From: Allosaccharopolyspora coralli
Lineage (GTDB): Bacteria > Actinomycetota > Actinomycetes > Mycobacteriales > Pseudonocardiaceae
Direction: 5' to 3'
DNA length: 64,000 nucleotides
Assembly (NCBI RefSeq): GCF_009664835.1
Contig: NZ_CP045929.1
Span: 2,294,001 to 2,358,000, forward strand
Below the pieces are notes generated by a model. That model did not search any database, had not been told where the DNA came from, and saw only the letters and a program-made list of their open reading frames with translations. The translations under genes were made by a program, and so were the position numbers. This document shows positions 44,443-54,310 of this stretch, piece after piece (positions within the stretch are counted from its first letter, which is position 1; each line of letters opens with the position of its first letter).

Positions 44443-45258
44443 CTAGCGACGGGAGTGCAGGAGCGTCTCGACTCCGTCGAGGATGCGGTGCAGCCCGAAC
44501 TCGAAGGCGTACGCGGCGCTCTGTGCCGCGCCGTGGGCTTCGCCGACAGCCTGTCCGACGCGAGCGGCCACCGGATAGCGCGCGCTGTCGAAGAACGTCT
44601 CCAGCAGGGGAGCACGCGCGTCCCACCACTGCGCGTCGCTTTCGCCGCTGCTGGTCACCGACTGCCGGGCGTCGAGATCGACGCGCGCGACGCTCTGGAC
44701 GTGGCCGAGGACGAGGGTCAGTACCGCGTCCATCTCGACGTCGGTGAGCCCGATGCCGTCCAGGCCGCGGATCTCGTGGTCGTACTTGGCGAGCTCACCC
44801 GGCCCGAGCACAGGCCGGCCGGTGACCAGCCGCAGCACCCACGGATGCCGCTGGTACAGGGCGAGGTTCTCGCGGGCCACGTCCTCGAGGTGTGCGCGCC
44901 ATCCGCCGTCGGCTCGCTCGGGCCCGGCGGTCTCGGCGTAGGCAGCGTCGAGCATCGCTTCGAGTAGCTCGTCCTTGCCGGGCACGTAGGTGTAGAGCGA
45001 CATGGTGCCGACGCCGAGTTCGGTGGCCACGCGGCGCATCGACAGCGCGTCGAGGCCGTGGGCGTCGGCCAGGGCGATGCCGGTGCCCACGATGCGATCG
45101 ACGTGCAGTTCCGGCTTGTTCTTGCGGCTGGCGCGTTCGTCGGTGCGCCAGAGCACCCGCAGTGCGCGTTCGGGGTCGCCGCTGCGTCCGGCGGGCGGTG
45201 CGGGGGCGGCAGGGGCCCCGGGGGCGTTCCCGCTCCGGGGGTGTGAGTCCGCTGTCAT
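44443..45258 (-). CDS. TetR-family regulator
   Basis: This 271-aa protein has a disordered Ala/Pro-rich N-terminus, then the HTH (MRRVATELGVGTMSLYTYVP) and a TetR_C_1-type ligand domain with YQRHPWVLRL. ATG 45258. It is divergent from the SNF2 operon, with an ACCGTACGGT palindrome in between. Confidence 0.9.
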   Translation of the reverse strand: MTADSHPRSGNAPGAPAAPAPPAGRSGDPERALRVLWRTDERASRKNKPELHVDRIVGTGIALADAHGLDALSMRRVATELGVGTMSLYTYVPGKDELLEAMLDAAYAETAGPERADGGWRAHLEDVARENLALYQRHPWVLRLVTGRPVLGPGELAKYDHEIRGLDGIGLTDVEMDAVLTLVLGHVQSVARVDLDARQSVTSSGESDAQWWDARAPLLETFFDSARYPVAARVGQAVGEAHGAAQSAAYAFEFGLHRILDGVETLLHSRR

Positions 45259-45288
45259 CGTGGACGTGACCGTACCAAGTAGCACTTT

Positions 45289-45306
45289 CGTACACCGTAC
45301 GGTACG
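45289..45306. promoter_or_regulatory. TetR operator candidate
   Basis: CGTACACCGTACGGTACG contains the perfect palindrome ACCGTACGGT (45294-45303) with partly matching flanks. It lies in the spacer between the TetR gene and the SNF2 helicase gene. Confidence 0.6.
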
Positions 45307-45377
45307 CTGGTCGGCCGGTCGACGCAGCCGGTGATCGACCGTTTCCGGCCTCAAACACGAAGGAGTGCCGCCCGCCC

Positions 45378-48152
45378 ATGACGGTGCTGTCCCCGGTGAA
45401 CACGGATCGCTTGCTCGGCTGTGCGGCACTGTTTGCCTCCGCTGCTCCCCCGCGTCACGGCCGTGTCGCCTTCACAGATCCCCCCTCGGACGTGGGCCAC
45501 ACCGCGACACTGCCGCGGGTGACCGCCACCGACCACGGAGTCGGCGTCCAGGACGTCGCGGTGGCGTGGCTGCCGATCGCGCAGGCCTTGCCGGTGCTGC
45601 TGCGCGCCCGCCACGAGGCTCGAGCGCATCCGGCCGCGGCCTTCTGGGGTGCCGTGGCCGCCGCCGCGCTGCACATGGCCGCGCGCGGACGTCTGCGCCC
45701 CGGAGTGTCCAACGAGGACGTCGACGTGTGGCGACCGGGACCGTGGGACGCCGAAGACCTCGAACGGATCGACGCGCTCGCGGCCGCCATGCCTGCCGAG
45801 GCACGGGCGATCCCGGTGACCCGGGAACCGCTACGGGTGCCGCGCGCACGCACGTTGGTGCTCGAGTTCGTCGACGCCGTGATCGACACGCTGCCCCGTA
45901 CCCCGGCCGCGGAGCTGCTCACCGGCACCGCCGCGTTCGCCTGCTCGGAGGCCACACCGGTTCCGCAGCTGCGGGAGTGGGCGCAGGCGATGGAGCCGGA
46001 ATCCGGCGTGCGGGTGTCCGTGCGGCTGGAGATCCCCGGTGGTGTCCACGAGTGGGCCGACGATCCGAGCACACCGTGGCGGGCCGCGCCGCAGGTGCAG
46101 TCCCTTGCCGATCCCACTCAACTCGCCGAGGCCGCCGAGGTCTACTACGACGCCGACGGCCGGTGGACCGCGCAGGACCGGATCGAGACCATGCGGGCAC
46201 TGCAACGCGCCGCACGCGCATGGGATCCGCTGCGGCGGGCACTGCGGGCCGCGGCCCCGGAACCGGTCACCGCGGACCCGGACGAGGTCGAGGACCTGTT
46301 CACCGGTGCAGCCGACCGGCTCGGCCAGGCGGGCGTCGAGGTGCACTGGCCGCGTGAACTCACCGCGTCGGTCACGGCCGGGGTGCGGCTGTCCACACCG
46401 ACCGATGTGCACGGGTCGTTGCGAGCCGACGAGTCCGTGACGGCGAGTTGGCACCTGCGGATCGACGACCACGACCTCACCGCCAACGAACTGGACACGC
46501 TCGCCGCCACGCATCAACGCGTGGTGCGGCTCCGTGACCAGTGGGTCCTCGTGGACCCGGACATCGCGGCCAAAGCCGCGCACCGCACCCTCGCGCCGCT
46601 GTCCCCCGCACAGGCCGTCGCCGCGGCGTTGACCGGCACCGTGCACGTGGCGGGCGCTGCCGAACCCCTCGCGGGCAGTGACTGGCGAGAACGGGTGCGC
46701 GAACGACTGGCCGAGTCCGCCGATCGGGAACCGGTCGACCAGCCGCCGGAGCTGACGGCGGACCTGCGCGACTACCAGCTGCACGGGCTTCGTTGGTTGG
46801 TGCGGATGACCGACCTCGGATTGGGGTGCTGCCTGGCCGACGACATGGGCCTCGGAAAGACGATCACGCTCGTCGCCCTGTATTTGCACCGCCGCCGCCA
46901 GGCGGGCGGGCCGATGTTGGTCGTGTGCCCGGCCTCGGTGCTGGGAAACTGGGAACGCGAACTGCACCGCTTCGCACCCGGCACGCCGGTGCGCCGGTTC
47001 CACGGTCCCCACCGCAGCGTCGACGATGTCGAGGACGGGGTGGTGCTCACCACCTACGGCACGATGCGCCTCGACGCCGACTCACTCGCACGAGTGCCAT
47101 GGGATCTCGTCGTCGCGGACGAGGCACAGCACGCCAAGAACCCCGCAGCGGCCACCGCGCGCGCCCTGCGGCGAATCCCCGCCGCCGCCCGGGTGGCGTT
47201 GACCGGCACGCCGGTGGAGAACAACCTCACCGAACTCTGGGCGCTGCTGGACTGGGCCACCCCCGGTCTGCTCGGCACACTCGCGCAGTTCCGCGCCCGC
47301 TACATCGAGCCCGTCGAGGTCGACCGAGACCCGGAGGTCACCCGTCGGCTCACCCAGCTGACCGGTCCGTTCCTGCTGCGGCGACGCAAGACCGACCCGG
47401 GCATCGCCCCGGAACTGCCACCCAAGACCGAAACCGACCATCCGTTGGCGCTCACGCCCGAACAGATCGGACTCTACGAGGCGGTGGTGCGCGAGACGAT
47501 GCAGCAGATCCGCGCCTCCGACGGCATGGCCCGTCGCGGCTTGGTGATGAAGCTGTTCACCGCGCTCAAACAGATCTGCAATCACCCGGCGCAGTACCTC
47601 GGCGACGACCGCGAGCTGCGGGGGCGTTCCGGCAAGCTCGACCTGCTCGACGAGCTCGTCGACACCGTCGTCGCCGAGGACGGCGCCATGCTCGTGTTCA
47701 CCCAGTACGTCACGATGGCGCGTCTGCTCCGCCGCCACCTGCAGGCTCGCGGACACACCACCGAGCTCCTGCACGGCGGCACGCCCCTCGCCCGGCGTGA
47801 GGCGATGGTGCGCCGGTTCCAAGCCGGACAGATCCCGGTTTTCCTGCTGTCGTTGAAGGCGGCAGGCACCGGACTCAACCTCACCCGCGCCGACCACGTC
47901 GTGCACCTCGACCGATGGTGGAACCCCGCCGTGGAGGACCAGGCCACCGACCGGGCACACCGGATCGGTCAGGACCGTCCCGTGCAGGTGCACCGACTGA
48001 TCGCAGAGGGAACCGTGGAGGACCACATCGACGAGATGCTGCGCGGCAAACGAGACCTCGCCGAAGCCGTCCTCTCCGGTGGCGAGGCGGCCCTGACCGA
48101 ACTCTCCGACGATCAACTGGCCGAACTCGTCGACCTGCGAGGTGCCGTGTGA
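45378..48152 (+). CDS. SNF2-family DEAD/DEAH-like helicase
   Basis: This 924-aa ATPase has an N-terminal bacterial SNF2-associated region. The motor follows: DDMGLGKTITL (Walker A), DEAQHAKN (Walker B), TGTPVENNLTELW, and the C-lobe LHGGTPLARREAMVRRF and DRAHRIGQDRP. It remodels protein-DNA complexes. ATG 45378. It overlaps the SWIM gene by 4 bp, a widely conserved actinobacterial pair. Confidence 0.95.
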   Translation: MTVLSPVNTDRLLGCAALFASAAPPRHGRVAFTDPPSDVGHTATLPRVTATDHGVGVQDVAVAWLPIAQALPVLLRARHEARAHPAAAFWGAVAAAALHMAARGRLRPGVSNEDVDVWRPGPWDAEDLERIDALAAAMPAEARAIPVTREPLRVPRARTLVLEFVDAVIDTLPRTPAAELLTGTAAFACSEATPVPQLREWAQAMEPESGVRVSVRLEIPGGVHEWADDPSTPWRAAPQVQSLADPTQLAEAAEVYYDADGRWTAQDRIETMRALQRAARAWDPLRRALRAAAPEPVTADPDEVEDLFTGAADRLGQAGVEVHWPRELTASVTAGVRLSTPTDVHGSLRADESVTASWHLRIDDHDLTANELDTLAATHQRVVRLRDQWVLVDPDIAAKAAHRTLAPLSPAQAVAAALTGTVHVAGAAEPLAGSDWRERVRERLAESADREPVDQPPELTADLRDYQLHGLRWLVRMTDLGLGCCLADDMGLGKTITLVALYLHRRRQAGGPMLVVCPASVLGNWERELHRFAPGTPVRRFHGPHRSVDDVEDGVVLTTYGTMRLDADSLARVPWDLVVADEAQHAKNPAAATARALRRIPAAARVALTGTPVENNLTELWALLDWATPGLLGTLAQFRARYIEPVEVDRDPEVTRRLTQLTGPFLLRRRKTDPGIAPELPPKTETDHPLALTPEQIGLYEAVVRETMQQIRASDGMARRGLVMKLFTALKQICNHPAQYLGDDRELRGRSGKLDLLDELVDTVVAEDGAMLVFTQYVTMARLLRRHLQARGHTTELLHGGTPLARREAMVRRFQAGQIPVFLLSLKAAGTGLNLTRADHVVHLDRWWNPAVEDQATDRAHRIGQDRPVQVHRLIAEGTVEDHIDEMLRGKRDLAEAVLSGGEAALTELSDDQLAELVDLRGAV

Positions 48153-49324
48153 GCGACGACGCGCAAGTGTTCACCCCATTCGCCCCGGTGCGTTCGCGCA
48201 GCAAGAACCTCGCGCGGACCTGGTGGGGCCGCGACTGGATCGACTCGCTGGAACAGGCTTCGCTCGATCAACAGGAGCTGACGGCCGGACGCCGTATCGC
48301 CCGCAGTGGAACAGTCGGCCCGATCGCCGTCGGTCCGGGTCACGCGGCAGCCACTGTGGACGCTCCGGACGGTACTTTTCGTGCTGTGCTGCGGTGGGCG
48401 CCCCTTCTCGACCGGGACTGGACGCGTGTGCACGACGTCGTGGCTCGGTCGGCCGGACATGTCGCGGCGCTACTCGACGGCGAACTGCCGGCCGAACTAG
48501 TCGACTCCGCCCGCGACGCAGGTCCCGCGCTGATGCCGGAGATCGGCGACCTCGACCCGGACTGCGACTGCCCGGGCTGGGAACACCCGTGCCGGCACGC
48601 CGCCGCACTGGCCTATCAGGTGGCGTGGCTGCTCGATGCCGACCCGTTCGTGCTGTTGCTGATACGCGGCCGCGCACGCACGGAGCTACTCCGGCAGTGG
48701 CAGCACACCCCGCGCGCCTCCGAACCGGCGACCGCCGCACGTGACGACGACGCCGCGGAGGCGTTCTCCGCCGACACCGACGTGCTCCCACCCGATCCCG
48801 TCGCTCCTGCCGAACCGGCGCACCCGCTGGTCGTCTACGACACCGCCACCATCGAAGCGGCAGCTCTGCGCCGCTTGGCCACCCACGCCGCGCACCGAGC
48901 ACGGGAACTGCTCGCCGACCCCGCCGACGTCGACCGTGACGGCGACCTGGTGCGCCTTGCCGCGCAGTTCCCGGACGATTTGGGCCGATGGCAGGCCGCG
49001 GCCCGGAACGAATGCGATCTGCCCAGAGCGGTGCGCGCATGGGAACTCGGCGGTGAGGGTGGACTCGACGTCCTGGAGGACACCTGGACACCACAAGCAC
49101 CATGGTGGGTGCGGGCCTGCACCGAGTTGGCGGACGCGGCCATCGAGGACGGGCTCGCCGATCCGAGGGTTCAGGACAACCAGTGGACCTCGGAGACCGT
49201 GCAGCTGCGATGCCACCGCGACGGCCGCTGGTTCGGATACCGGTGGCAGGAGAACCAGTGGTGGCCCGTGACGCGGCCGGATCGCGACCCCGTCACCGCG
49301 TTGGCGGCCACGATGCAGCAGTGA
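48149..49324 (+). CDS. SWIM zinc-finger protein
   Basis: This 391-aa protein starts at a GTG overlapping the helicase stop. The SWIM finger is CDCPGWEHPCRHAAAL (CxCx6CxH, about residues 133-145). The remainder is helical with a Trp-rich C-terminus. It presumably assists the SNF2 motor in DNA binding. Confidence 0.93.
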   Translation: MSDDAQVFTPFAPVRSRSKNLARTWWGRDWIDSLEQASLDQQELTAGRRIARSGTVGPIAVGPGHAAATVDAPDGTFRAVLRWAPLLDRDWTRVHDVVARSAGHVAALLDGELPAELVDSARDAGPALMPEIGDLDPDCDCPGWEHPCRHAAALAYQVAWLLDADPFVLLLIRGRARTELLRQWQHTPRASEPATAARDDDAAEAFSADTDVLPPDPVAPAEPAHPLVVYDTATIEAAALRRLATHAAHRARELLADPADVDRDGDLVRLAAQFPDDLGRWQAAARNECDLPRAVRAWELGGEGGLDVLEDTWTPQAPWWVRACTELADAAIEDGLADPRVQDNQWTSETVQLRCHRDGRWFGYRWQENQWWPVTRPDRDPVTALAATMQQ

Positions 49325-49387
49325 CCACCTCGACGAGCGTGGCGACTTCGAGGACCCGCTCGACGACATCGCCGAGCGCTGCCCCAC

Positions 49388-49550
49388 GCGCGACGCGACG
49401 CGATCTACACCTCGGCCGCGCCACTGGGGACGACGTTGCCGGTTCCACGGTCACTGTGGCCGGCCGACGTGCAAGCCTTCGACCGGTACTGGAACGAGAC
49501 GCTCGGCACCGTCCGTCTCGGGGGACGGCCGGAATACGACAGAAAGGGGC
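49388..49550 (+). pseudogene. DUF2236 (MpaB-type oxygenase) fragment
   Basis: The frame reads [20 protein letters not shown], then [20 protein letters not shown], an internal part of DUF2236 proteins. Both ends are missing. It stops where the integrase module begins, so it may mark the left junction of an island. Confidence 0.65.
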
Positions 49551-49580
49551 CGCGCGCCCGCATAAACGCTGGTAGAAGCC

Positions 49581-50534
49581 CTACCCGCGACGGCGGGGAC
49601 TGGACAGGGTTTCGGTAGCTTGGTGGACGGCGGCGAGGCCGGGTTTGACGTAGCGCTGCACCGAACGCAGGCTCTTGTACCCGGTCTTGGCCATGATGAC
49701 GTTGGCCTCGCCGAGGTGAGTGGCCGAGGAGTGGCGAAGTTGGTGCAGCCGCAGCCCGTCGCCGTAGTGGGCGAGCAGGACGCGGGCGCGGTCGTAGCCG
49801 AGGCGGACACGACCGGTTTCGGGGCAGATGTCGCGCAGGTCGGTGGTGGCGCGGCGGTACGAGCCGGGCCGGTGTTCGGACAGGAACAACGGGCCGCGCT
49901 CGCGGCCAGCGATGAGCCTGGGAAGCAGGTGCGCGGTGTCGGTGCCCCAGGTGATCCACATGATGTCCCCACCCTTGGTGGTGATCTTGGCCTGCTTATT
50001 GGGCAGGCCCAGATCCTGGATGTTCAGCGCGAGCACCGCGCTGGTACGGGAGGCGGACTCGTAGCGCATTCGCCACAGCGTCTTTTCCCGCAGCGGCACG
50101 TCCCGCCGACGGCAGAGCCGGTCGATCCGGGACCGCGAGACGGCCTGGGTGTCGTCGTTGTTCTCTCGCTGCCGCTCCACTGTTGCCGGCAGTGCCGGGG
50201 TGGCCCAGTTCTTCTTGTCGGCACACCAGGCCAGCCAGGAGCCGACCGCAGCGCGGTTGCGGTTCCAGGTTGCCGGTTTGATCTTGCCCCACAGTTCCGT
50301 GAGCGCATTGTCGATCTCGGTGTCGGCGACCTCGGCCAGGGCGCGGTCTGTACCGAGCTGATCGGCAACTCGGTCGAGTACGCCTGCGTAGGCGCGCAGC
50401 GTGTTCGGGTTGTCCTTGATCTTCGGGGTGTCGAGGAAGGCGTCGATGGCGGCGCCGACGGTCGGCCCGCCCACCGCCTTCTTGATCGCTGTACCGCGGT
50501 GTCGACTCTCCAGGCTTGTGACGGTCACCGCCAT
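49581..50534 (-). CDS. Tyrosine site-specific recombinase (integrase)
   Basis: This 317-aa protein has a SAM-like core-binding domain ([20 protein letters not shown]) and a catalytic domain. [14 protein letters not shown] holds the first Arg, [17 protein letters not shown] the His-x-x-Arg pair, and SVQRYVKPG the nucleophile Tyr. ATG 50534. Such integrases move islands. A palindromic site lies just upstream of it. Confidence 0.92.
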   Translation of the reverse strand: MAVTVTSLESRHRGTAIKKAVGGPTVGAAIDAFLDTPKIKDNPNTLRAYAGVLDRVADQLGTDRALAEVADTEIDNALTELWGKIKPATWNRNRAAVGSWLAWCADKKNWATPALPATVERQRENNDDTQAVSRSRIDRLCRRRDVPLREKTLWRMRYESASRTSAVLALNIQDLGLPNKQAKITTKGGDIMWITWGTDTAHLLPRLIAGRERGPLFLSEHRPGSYRRATTDLRDICPETGRVRLGYDRARVLLAHYGDGLRLHQLRHSSATHLGEANVIMAKTGYKSLRSVQRYVKPGLAAVHQATETLSSPRRRG

Positions 50535-50632
50535 CACCACATCCGTCCCGATCGACCTACCGGATAACGTGCACGAGTCGCGCTGTCGGCGGTGCGGCTT
50601 CCGCGCTGGTCACCGATCCTCGTTGTGGAGCA

Positions 50633-50665
50633 GTCTACCGGATAATCGGCCATTATCCGGTAGAC
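50633..50665. promoter_or_regulatory. Perfect palindrome beside the integrase
   Basis: GTCTACCGGATAAT and ATTATCCGGTAGAC are perfect 14-bp arms around CGGCC. A third half site, CTACCGGATAAC, lies at 50557-50568. It could be the integrase core/arm site or an operator for the integrase gene. The AT-rich arms stand out from the GC-rich surroundings. Confidence 0.65.
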
Positions 50666-50755
50666 AAAACTCCTTGATCGAGGCCACTGACAAACGGGAA
50701 CGCAGAGTGCTGCGGGGGTCACGGGCGGTACGCCAGATTGGGCGTGGTTGACCTG

Positions 50756-51946
50756 TCAACGGTCGCGCACGAGTCCCGACGTGTTCTCGGAGCGCACGGT
50801 CAGGGAGATGACAAGTCCTGTTATAGCCGCGGCCAAGGGTAGGGCGAAGACGGCTGTCAGCCCGGCGCTCTGAACTGCACCGCTGGTTGCAGAGCCGAGC
50901 GAGTTGCCGATAAGGGTGATCGTGACAACCCAGGCGAACGCTTCGGTTTTGGTTCCTTCGGGCGCCACCTCGCCGATGATCACGAATCCGCAGGCCAGCA
51001 CGGGTGAGAGGAAGAGCCCGGCCATGCCCATGAACACGATCATGAGTGCGGGAGCGGGCACTGTCAGCAGAGGTAGGTAGCAGAAGGCCAAGCCGGCGAA
51101 AAGTACCGGCAGTTGCGCTCCGGGGCTAGCAGGCCACGTCCGAGAGCCATAGATGAGCCCTCCGATGAGCGCGCCCGCAGCGTGGGCCCCCAGAAACAGC
51201 CCCGACATGTTTCCGGAGGCTGCGTTCGCTTCGGCGACCATCACGGTGGCAAGGCTGAAGACCCCCAGGGCGAATCCGACGCCCCCGAGACTGAGCAGGG
51301 TCTTGCGCAGTTCCCCCGAACGCAGCGGGCCGACCCAGGAACGGGCTTCGACGTGGCTGGGCTGCCACTGTCGAACCGGACGTGCGCGCACGAACAACAG
51401 GGTGCCGACGAGCGTGGCACCGCTCACGCACCACAAGGCCAGGGCCGGCGAGGTGGCCGCCGCGATCACCACCACGAGCAGGGGCCCGACGACGTACACG
51501 ATCTGCTGCAAGGAGGCGTCCAGCGAGTATGCGGCGGCGACGAGCCGTTGCTGTCCAAGTAGTTTTTCCCACAGGCTCCGCAGGCAAGGCTCGAGCGGTG
51601 GCGTCAACGATCCGGCCAGGATGACGGCGCCGGCCGCGAGGAGCGGGGAGGCCGATCCCAGTGTTAGGAACACGAATCCAGCTGCTGACCCGAACGCCGA
51701 TGCGATCAACACGCTGGTCTGACCATGCTTGTCCACCAGGCGGCCCAAGAGGGGCCCGCCGATGGCGGTGGCGACGGCGAACAGGCCCACCAGTAGCCCG
51801 ACCTGTGCATACGGCAGGTGCTCGCTGCGCAGGAACAAGGCGATCGACAACGGTCCCATCCCGTTCTGAAGCCGCCCGAGGAGGTTCGTCGCAAGCAGGT
51901 ATTTCGTGTGGGGTTGTGCGAAGCAGTCGCGGTAGGGATGCCCCAT
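50756..51946 (-). CDS. MFS exporter 1 of the nucleoside-type cluster
   Basis: This 396-aa, 12-segment transporter has motif A (LLGRLVDKHGQ) and ATAIGGPLLG. It is clearly related to the second exporter at 59460, sharing IGGPLLGRL, PPLEPCLR/PQLEPCLR and WVGPLRS. It follows the IMPase gene by 36 bp. It is likely to export a cluster product and give self-resistance. Confidence 0.88.
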   Translation of the reverse strand: MGHPYRDCFAQPHTKYLLATNLLGRLQNGMGPLSIALFLRSEHLPYAQVGLLVGLFAVATAIGGPLLGRLVDKHGQTSVLIASAFGSAAGFVFLTLGSASPLLAAGAVILAGSLTPPLEPCLRSLWEKLLGQQRLVAAAYSLDASLQQIVYVVGPLLVVVIAAATSPALALWCVSGATLVGTLLFVRARPVRQWQPSHVEARSWVGPLRSGELRKTLLSLGGVGFALGVFSLATVMVAEANAASGNMSGLFLGAHAAGALIGGLIYGSRTWPASPGAQLPVLFAGLAFCYLPLLTVPAPALMIVFMGMAGLFLSPVLACGFVIIGEVAPEGTKTEAFAWVVTITLIGNSLGSATSGAVQSAGLTAVFALPLAAAITGLVISLTVRSENTSGLVRDR

Positions 51947-51982
51947 GTGGATCCTAATCTTGTGTCGTGGCGGGTGTGGTGT

Positions 51983-52765
51983 TCACCGCGCGAGCAGCCT
52001 CAGAGCCGACTCGTGGAGCAGTGCGTTCGACGACAGCGCGTTGCCGCCATCAATGGTGTTCGACCCGGACAGGTCCGTGAACCGGCCGCCCGCTTCTTCC
52101 ACGATGATCTTCAGTGGGGCCACGTCCCAGGCATTGACAATCGGGTCGGCTGCAAGGTCGAGCGCTCCCTCGGCGACCAGGCAGTGTGACCAGAAATCGC
52201 CATAGGCACGGTCCTCCCAGCACGCATCGACCAGCGCGAGGTAAGACTCTCGGTTGTGGAATTCGGGCCAGGTGCCCAGGTGCGAGCTTGACACGATGGC
52301 ATCGTCCAACTGCGACACCGCCGAGACCGTCATCTGGCTGTCCCGGTTGTCCTGACCACGAACGTAGGCACCGTGTCCACGCCCGGCCCACCACCGTCGG
52401 CCCAGCATGGGAGCACTCACCGCTCCTGCTACCGGCTGACCTCTGTCGAGCAGGGCCACCAGGGTTGCCCAGACTGGCAGCCCGCGCAGGAACGCTTTCG
52501 TTCCGTCGATCGGGTCGATCATCCAGGTGCGTCCCGTCGTGACGGCACCACCGCCTTCCTCCCCGACGACGGTGTCGTCGGGGCGTTCCCGCGCCAGAAT
52601 CGTCCGTATCTCGTCCTCGACGGCGATGTCGGCATCACTGACCGGAGTCCGGTCGGGTTTGCGCTCGACACGAAGGTTCTCGGTACCTACGCGGGAGGTC
52701 GTGATCGTGTCAGCGGCGTCCGCAAGCAGCGCCACGAGCTTCATATCGGAGGAGTCGACATTCAT
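51983..52765 (-). CDS. Inositol-monophosphatase-family phosphatase (Pur3-like)
   Basis: This 260-aa phosphatase has all the metal motifs: GEEGGG, DPIDGTKAFLRG and WDVAPLKIIVEEAGG. In the puromycin pathway a phosphatase of this family (Pur3) removes the 5'-phosphate from the aminonucleotide. Here it is divergent from the aminotransferase/dehydrogenase operon, which supports that role. A histidinol-phosphatase or inositol-phosphatase function is the alternative. Confidence 0.85.
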   Translation of the reverse strand: MNVDSSDMKLVALLADAADTITTSRVGTENLRVERKPDRTPVSDADIAVEDEIRTILARERPDDTVVGEEGGGAVTTGRTWMIDPIDGTKAFLRGLPVWATLVALLDRGQPVAGAVSAPMLGRRWWAGRGHGAYVRGQDNRDSQMTVSAVSQLDDAIVSSSHLGTWPEFHNRESYLALVDACWEDRAYGDFWSHCLVAEGALDLAADPIVNAWDVAPLKIIVEEAGGRFTDLSGSNTIDGGNALSSNALLHESALRLLAR

Positions 52766-53035
52766 GACTACTCACGTTGCCATATTCGCCGCTGCGGGTC
52801 ATCCAGTAATCAGCTAAACGAACATCACGTTAACAGCAGGGCAAGTCTTCACAGTTTCCCAGCGGTAGGCAGCTCAACAGGCAAAATCACCCGCGGTGAT
52901 CATCCCGGGTTAGCGTGGCACACGATCGGAGGTTGGGTTCGTTAATGAGCGACACCTACGTTTGTGATGTACGAACTACTGGGTCTGGGTGATGGCGTCC
53001 GTGATTTTACGGACAATCGAGACAAGAGGAGAAGC
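52766..53035. promoter_or_regulatory. Divergent promoter region of the cluster
   Basis: This 270-bp spacer is AT-richer than its surroundings and lies between the IMPase and aminotransferase genes. It has GTCCGT/ACGGAC arms around GATTTT (52997-53014) and TACGTTTGTGATGTACG at about 52959-52975, both palindromic. AGAGGAGAA before GTG 53036 is the ribosome site. No regulator gene is visible in the cluster. Confidence 0.6.
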
Positions 53036-54310
53036 GTGGCCCCGTCAGGACATACGAGCGAAAAGCGAACCGTTCATTCAAAGATTACCAAGAAATTCAA
53101 AACCGAGAGTGGTCAGCTTGTCTTCCATCATGGTCACGGTGGCGAAGTTCAGGCGACCGACGGTACGACGTATCTCGACTTCGTCATGGGGTACGGACCG
53201 GTCGTCCTCGGACACAACACGACGTCGTTCACCCGGGCGGTGGCCGAGTCGCTGACCAACGGCGTGATGATGCCGGGCTACACCTCTTTCCACGAGGAGT
53301 ACCTCGACCGTTTGCTGGCCGACCAGCCCGGTAGGCGCGGGGCCTTTTTCAAGACCGCCTCCGAGGCTGTCACTGCCGCACTGCGTCTCGCTGCGATCGA
53401 AACGGAGCGGCGTGGCGTCATCCGCTGCGGTTTCATCGGATGGCACGACGCGCAGATCGCCGACTCGTTGAAGTGGCACGATCCATTGGCCTCGCCGCTG
53501 CGGTACAAGCAGAAATACACCGAGAACATGCGAGGTGTGGGCGACAGCGAGCCGGTGTTGAACTGGCACGATCTGTCGCTGGAGACGCTGGAAGAGCTCA
53601 TCGACACTCACCGTTCGACGGTGGGCTGCCTGGTCATCGACGCTTACCAGGCGTCGATGACCACGCCGGAGCTGATGCGCCGTGCGGTCGACCTCGCCCG
53701 CAATGCCGGTCTGCTCACCGTGTTCGACGAAACGAAAACCGGGGGGCGGATCTCCCGCCTGGGCTACGCGGCCGACCACGGCATCGACACGGATCTCATC
53801 GTCATCGGCAAGGCGCTGGCCAACGGCGCTCCGTTGAGCATGCTCGTCGGATCCACCGAACACCTGGCGACCGCTGAGAAATCCAGGCTCAGTGGAACGT
53901 TTTCCAAGGAGATGCTGGCGGTGTATGCCGCCCTGGCCACGCTCGACGAGCTCGAAACCCCGCGCGGAGAGTTCGCCGACGGCTGGGCCGAGTTGGGCGC
54001 GGTCGGTTCCCAGGTGGCGTCGTGCATCGCGGCCGCGGCGCGAGAAGCTGGTGCGGAAACGCTCGTGTCGGCTCAGCCGGTGATGGGCGGCGCGATGTTC
54101 GAGCTGACCTACGCCGAACGGCTGTTGGGCGACCGTGCGAGCCGCGACGCCTTGCTGGACTCGTTCACTGACGCCGGAATCCTGTTGCTCGAGGGGCATC
54201 CGTCGTTCGTGTGCGGTGCTCACCGCGACAACGACTGGGACGAGCTCACCCGGCGTTCGGCGAAGGCATTCACGCAGTGGTTGACGACAACAGGAGGGAT
54301 AGGGAAGTGA
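53036..54310 (+). CDS. Class III PLP aminotransferase (Pur4-like)
   Basis: This 424-aa enzyme resembles glutamate-1-semialdehyde aminomutases. The cofactor region is VFDETKTGGRIS with PLP Lys259 in VIGKALANGAPLS; FKTASEAVTAALRLA is the phosphate-binding part. In puromycin biosynthesis Pur4 aminates 3'-keto-AMP. Its coupling to a Gfo/Idh dehydrogenase and NUDIX gene supports the same here. GTG 53036 follows AGAGGAGAA. Confidence 0.86.
   Translation: MAPSGHTSEKRTVHSKITKKFKTESGQLVFHHGHGGEVQATDGTTYLDFVMGYGPVVLGHNTTSFTRAVAESLTNGVMMPGYTSFHEEYLDRLLADQPGRRGAFFKTASEAVTAALRLAAIETERRGVIRCGFIGWHDAQIADSLKWHDPLASPLRYKQKYTENMRGVGDSEPVLNWHDLSLETLEELIDTHRSTVGCLVIDAYQASMTTPELMRRAVDLARNAGLLTVFDETKTGGRISRLGYAADHGIDTDLIVIGKALANGAPLSMLVGSTEHLATAEKSRLSGTFSKEMLAVYAALATLDELETPRGEFADGWAELGAVGSQVASCIAAAAREAGAETLVSAQPVMGGAMFELTYAERLLGDRASRDALLDSFTDAGILLLEGHPSFVCGAHRDNDWDELTRRSAKAFTQWLTTTGGIGK

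Noticed and set aside
45378-49324. SNF2 helicase plus SWIM protein as an anti-phage defence system
   Set aside because: This overlapping pair is common in actinobacteria, and no nuclease, methylase or other defence gene is adjacent.
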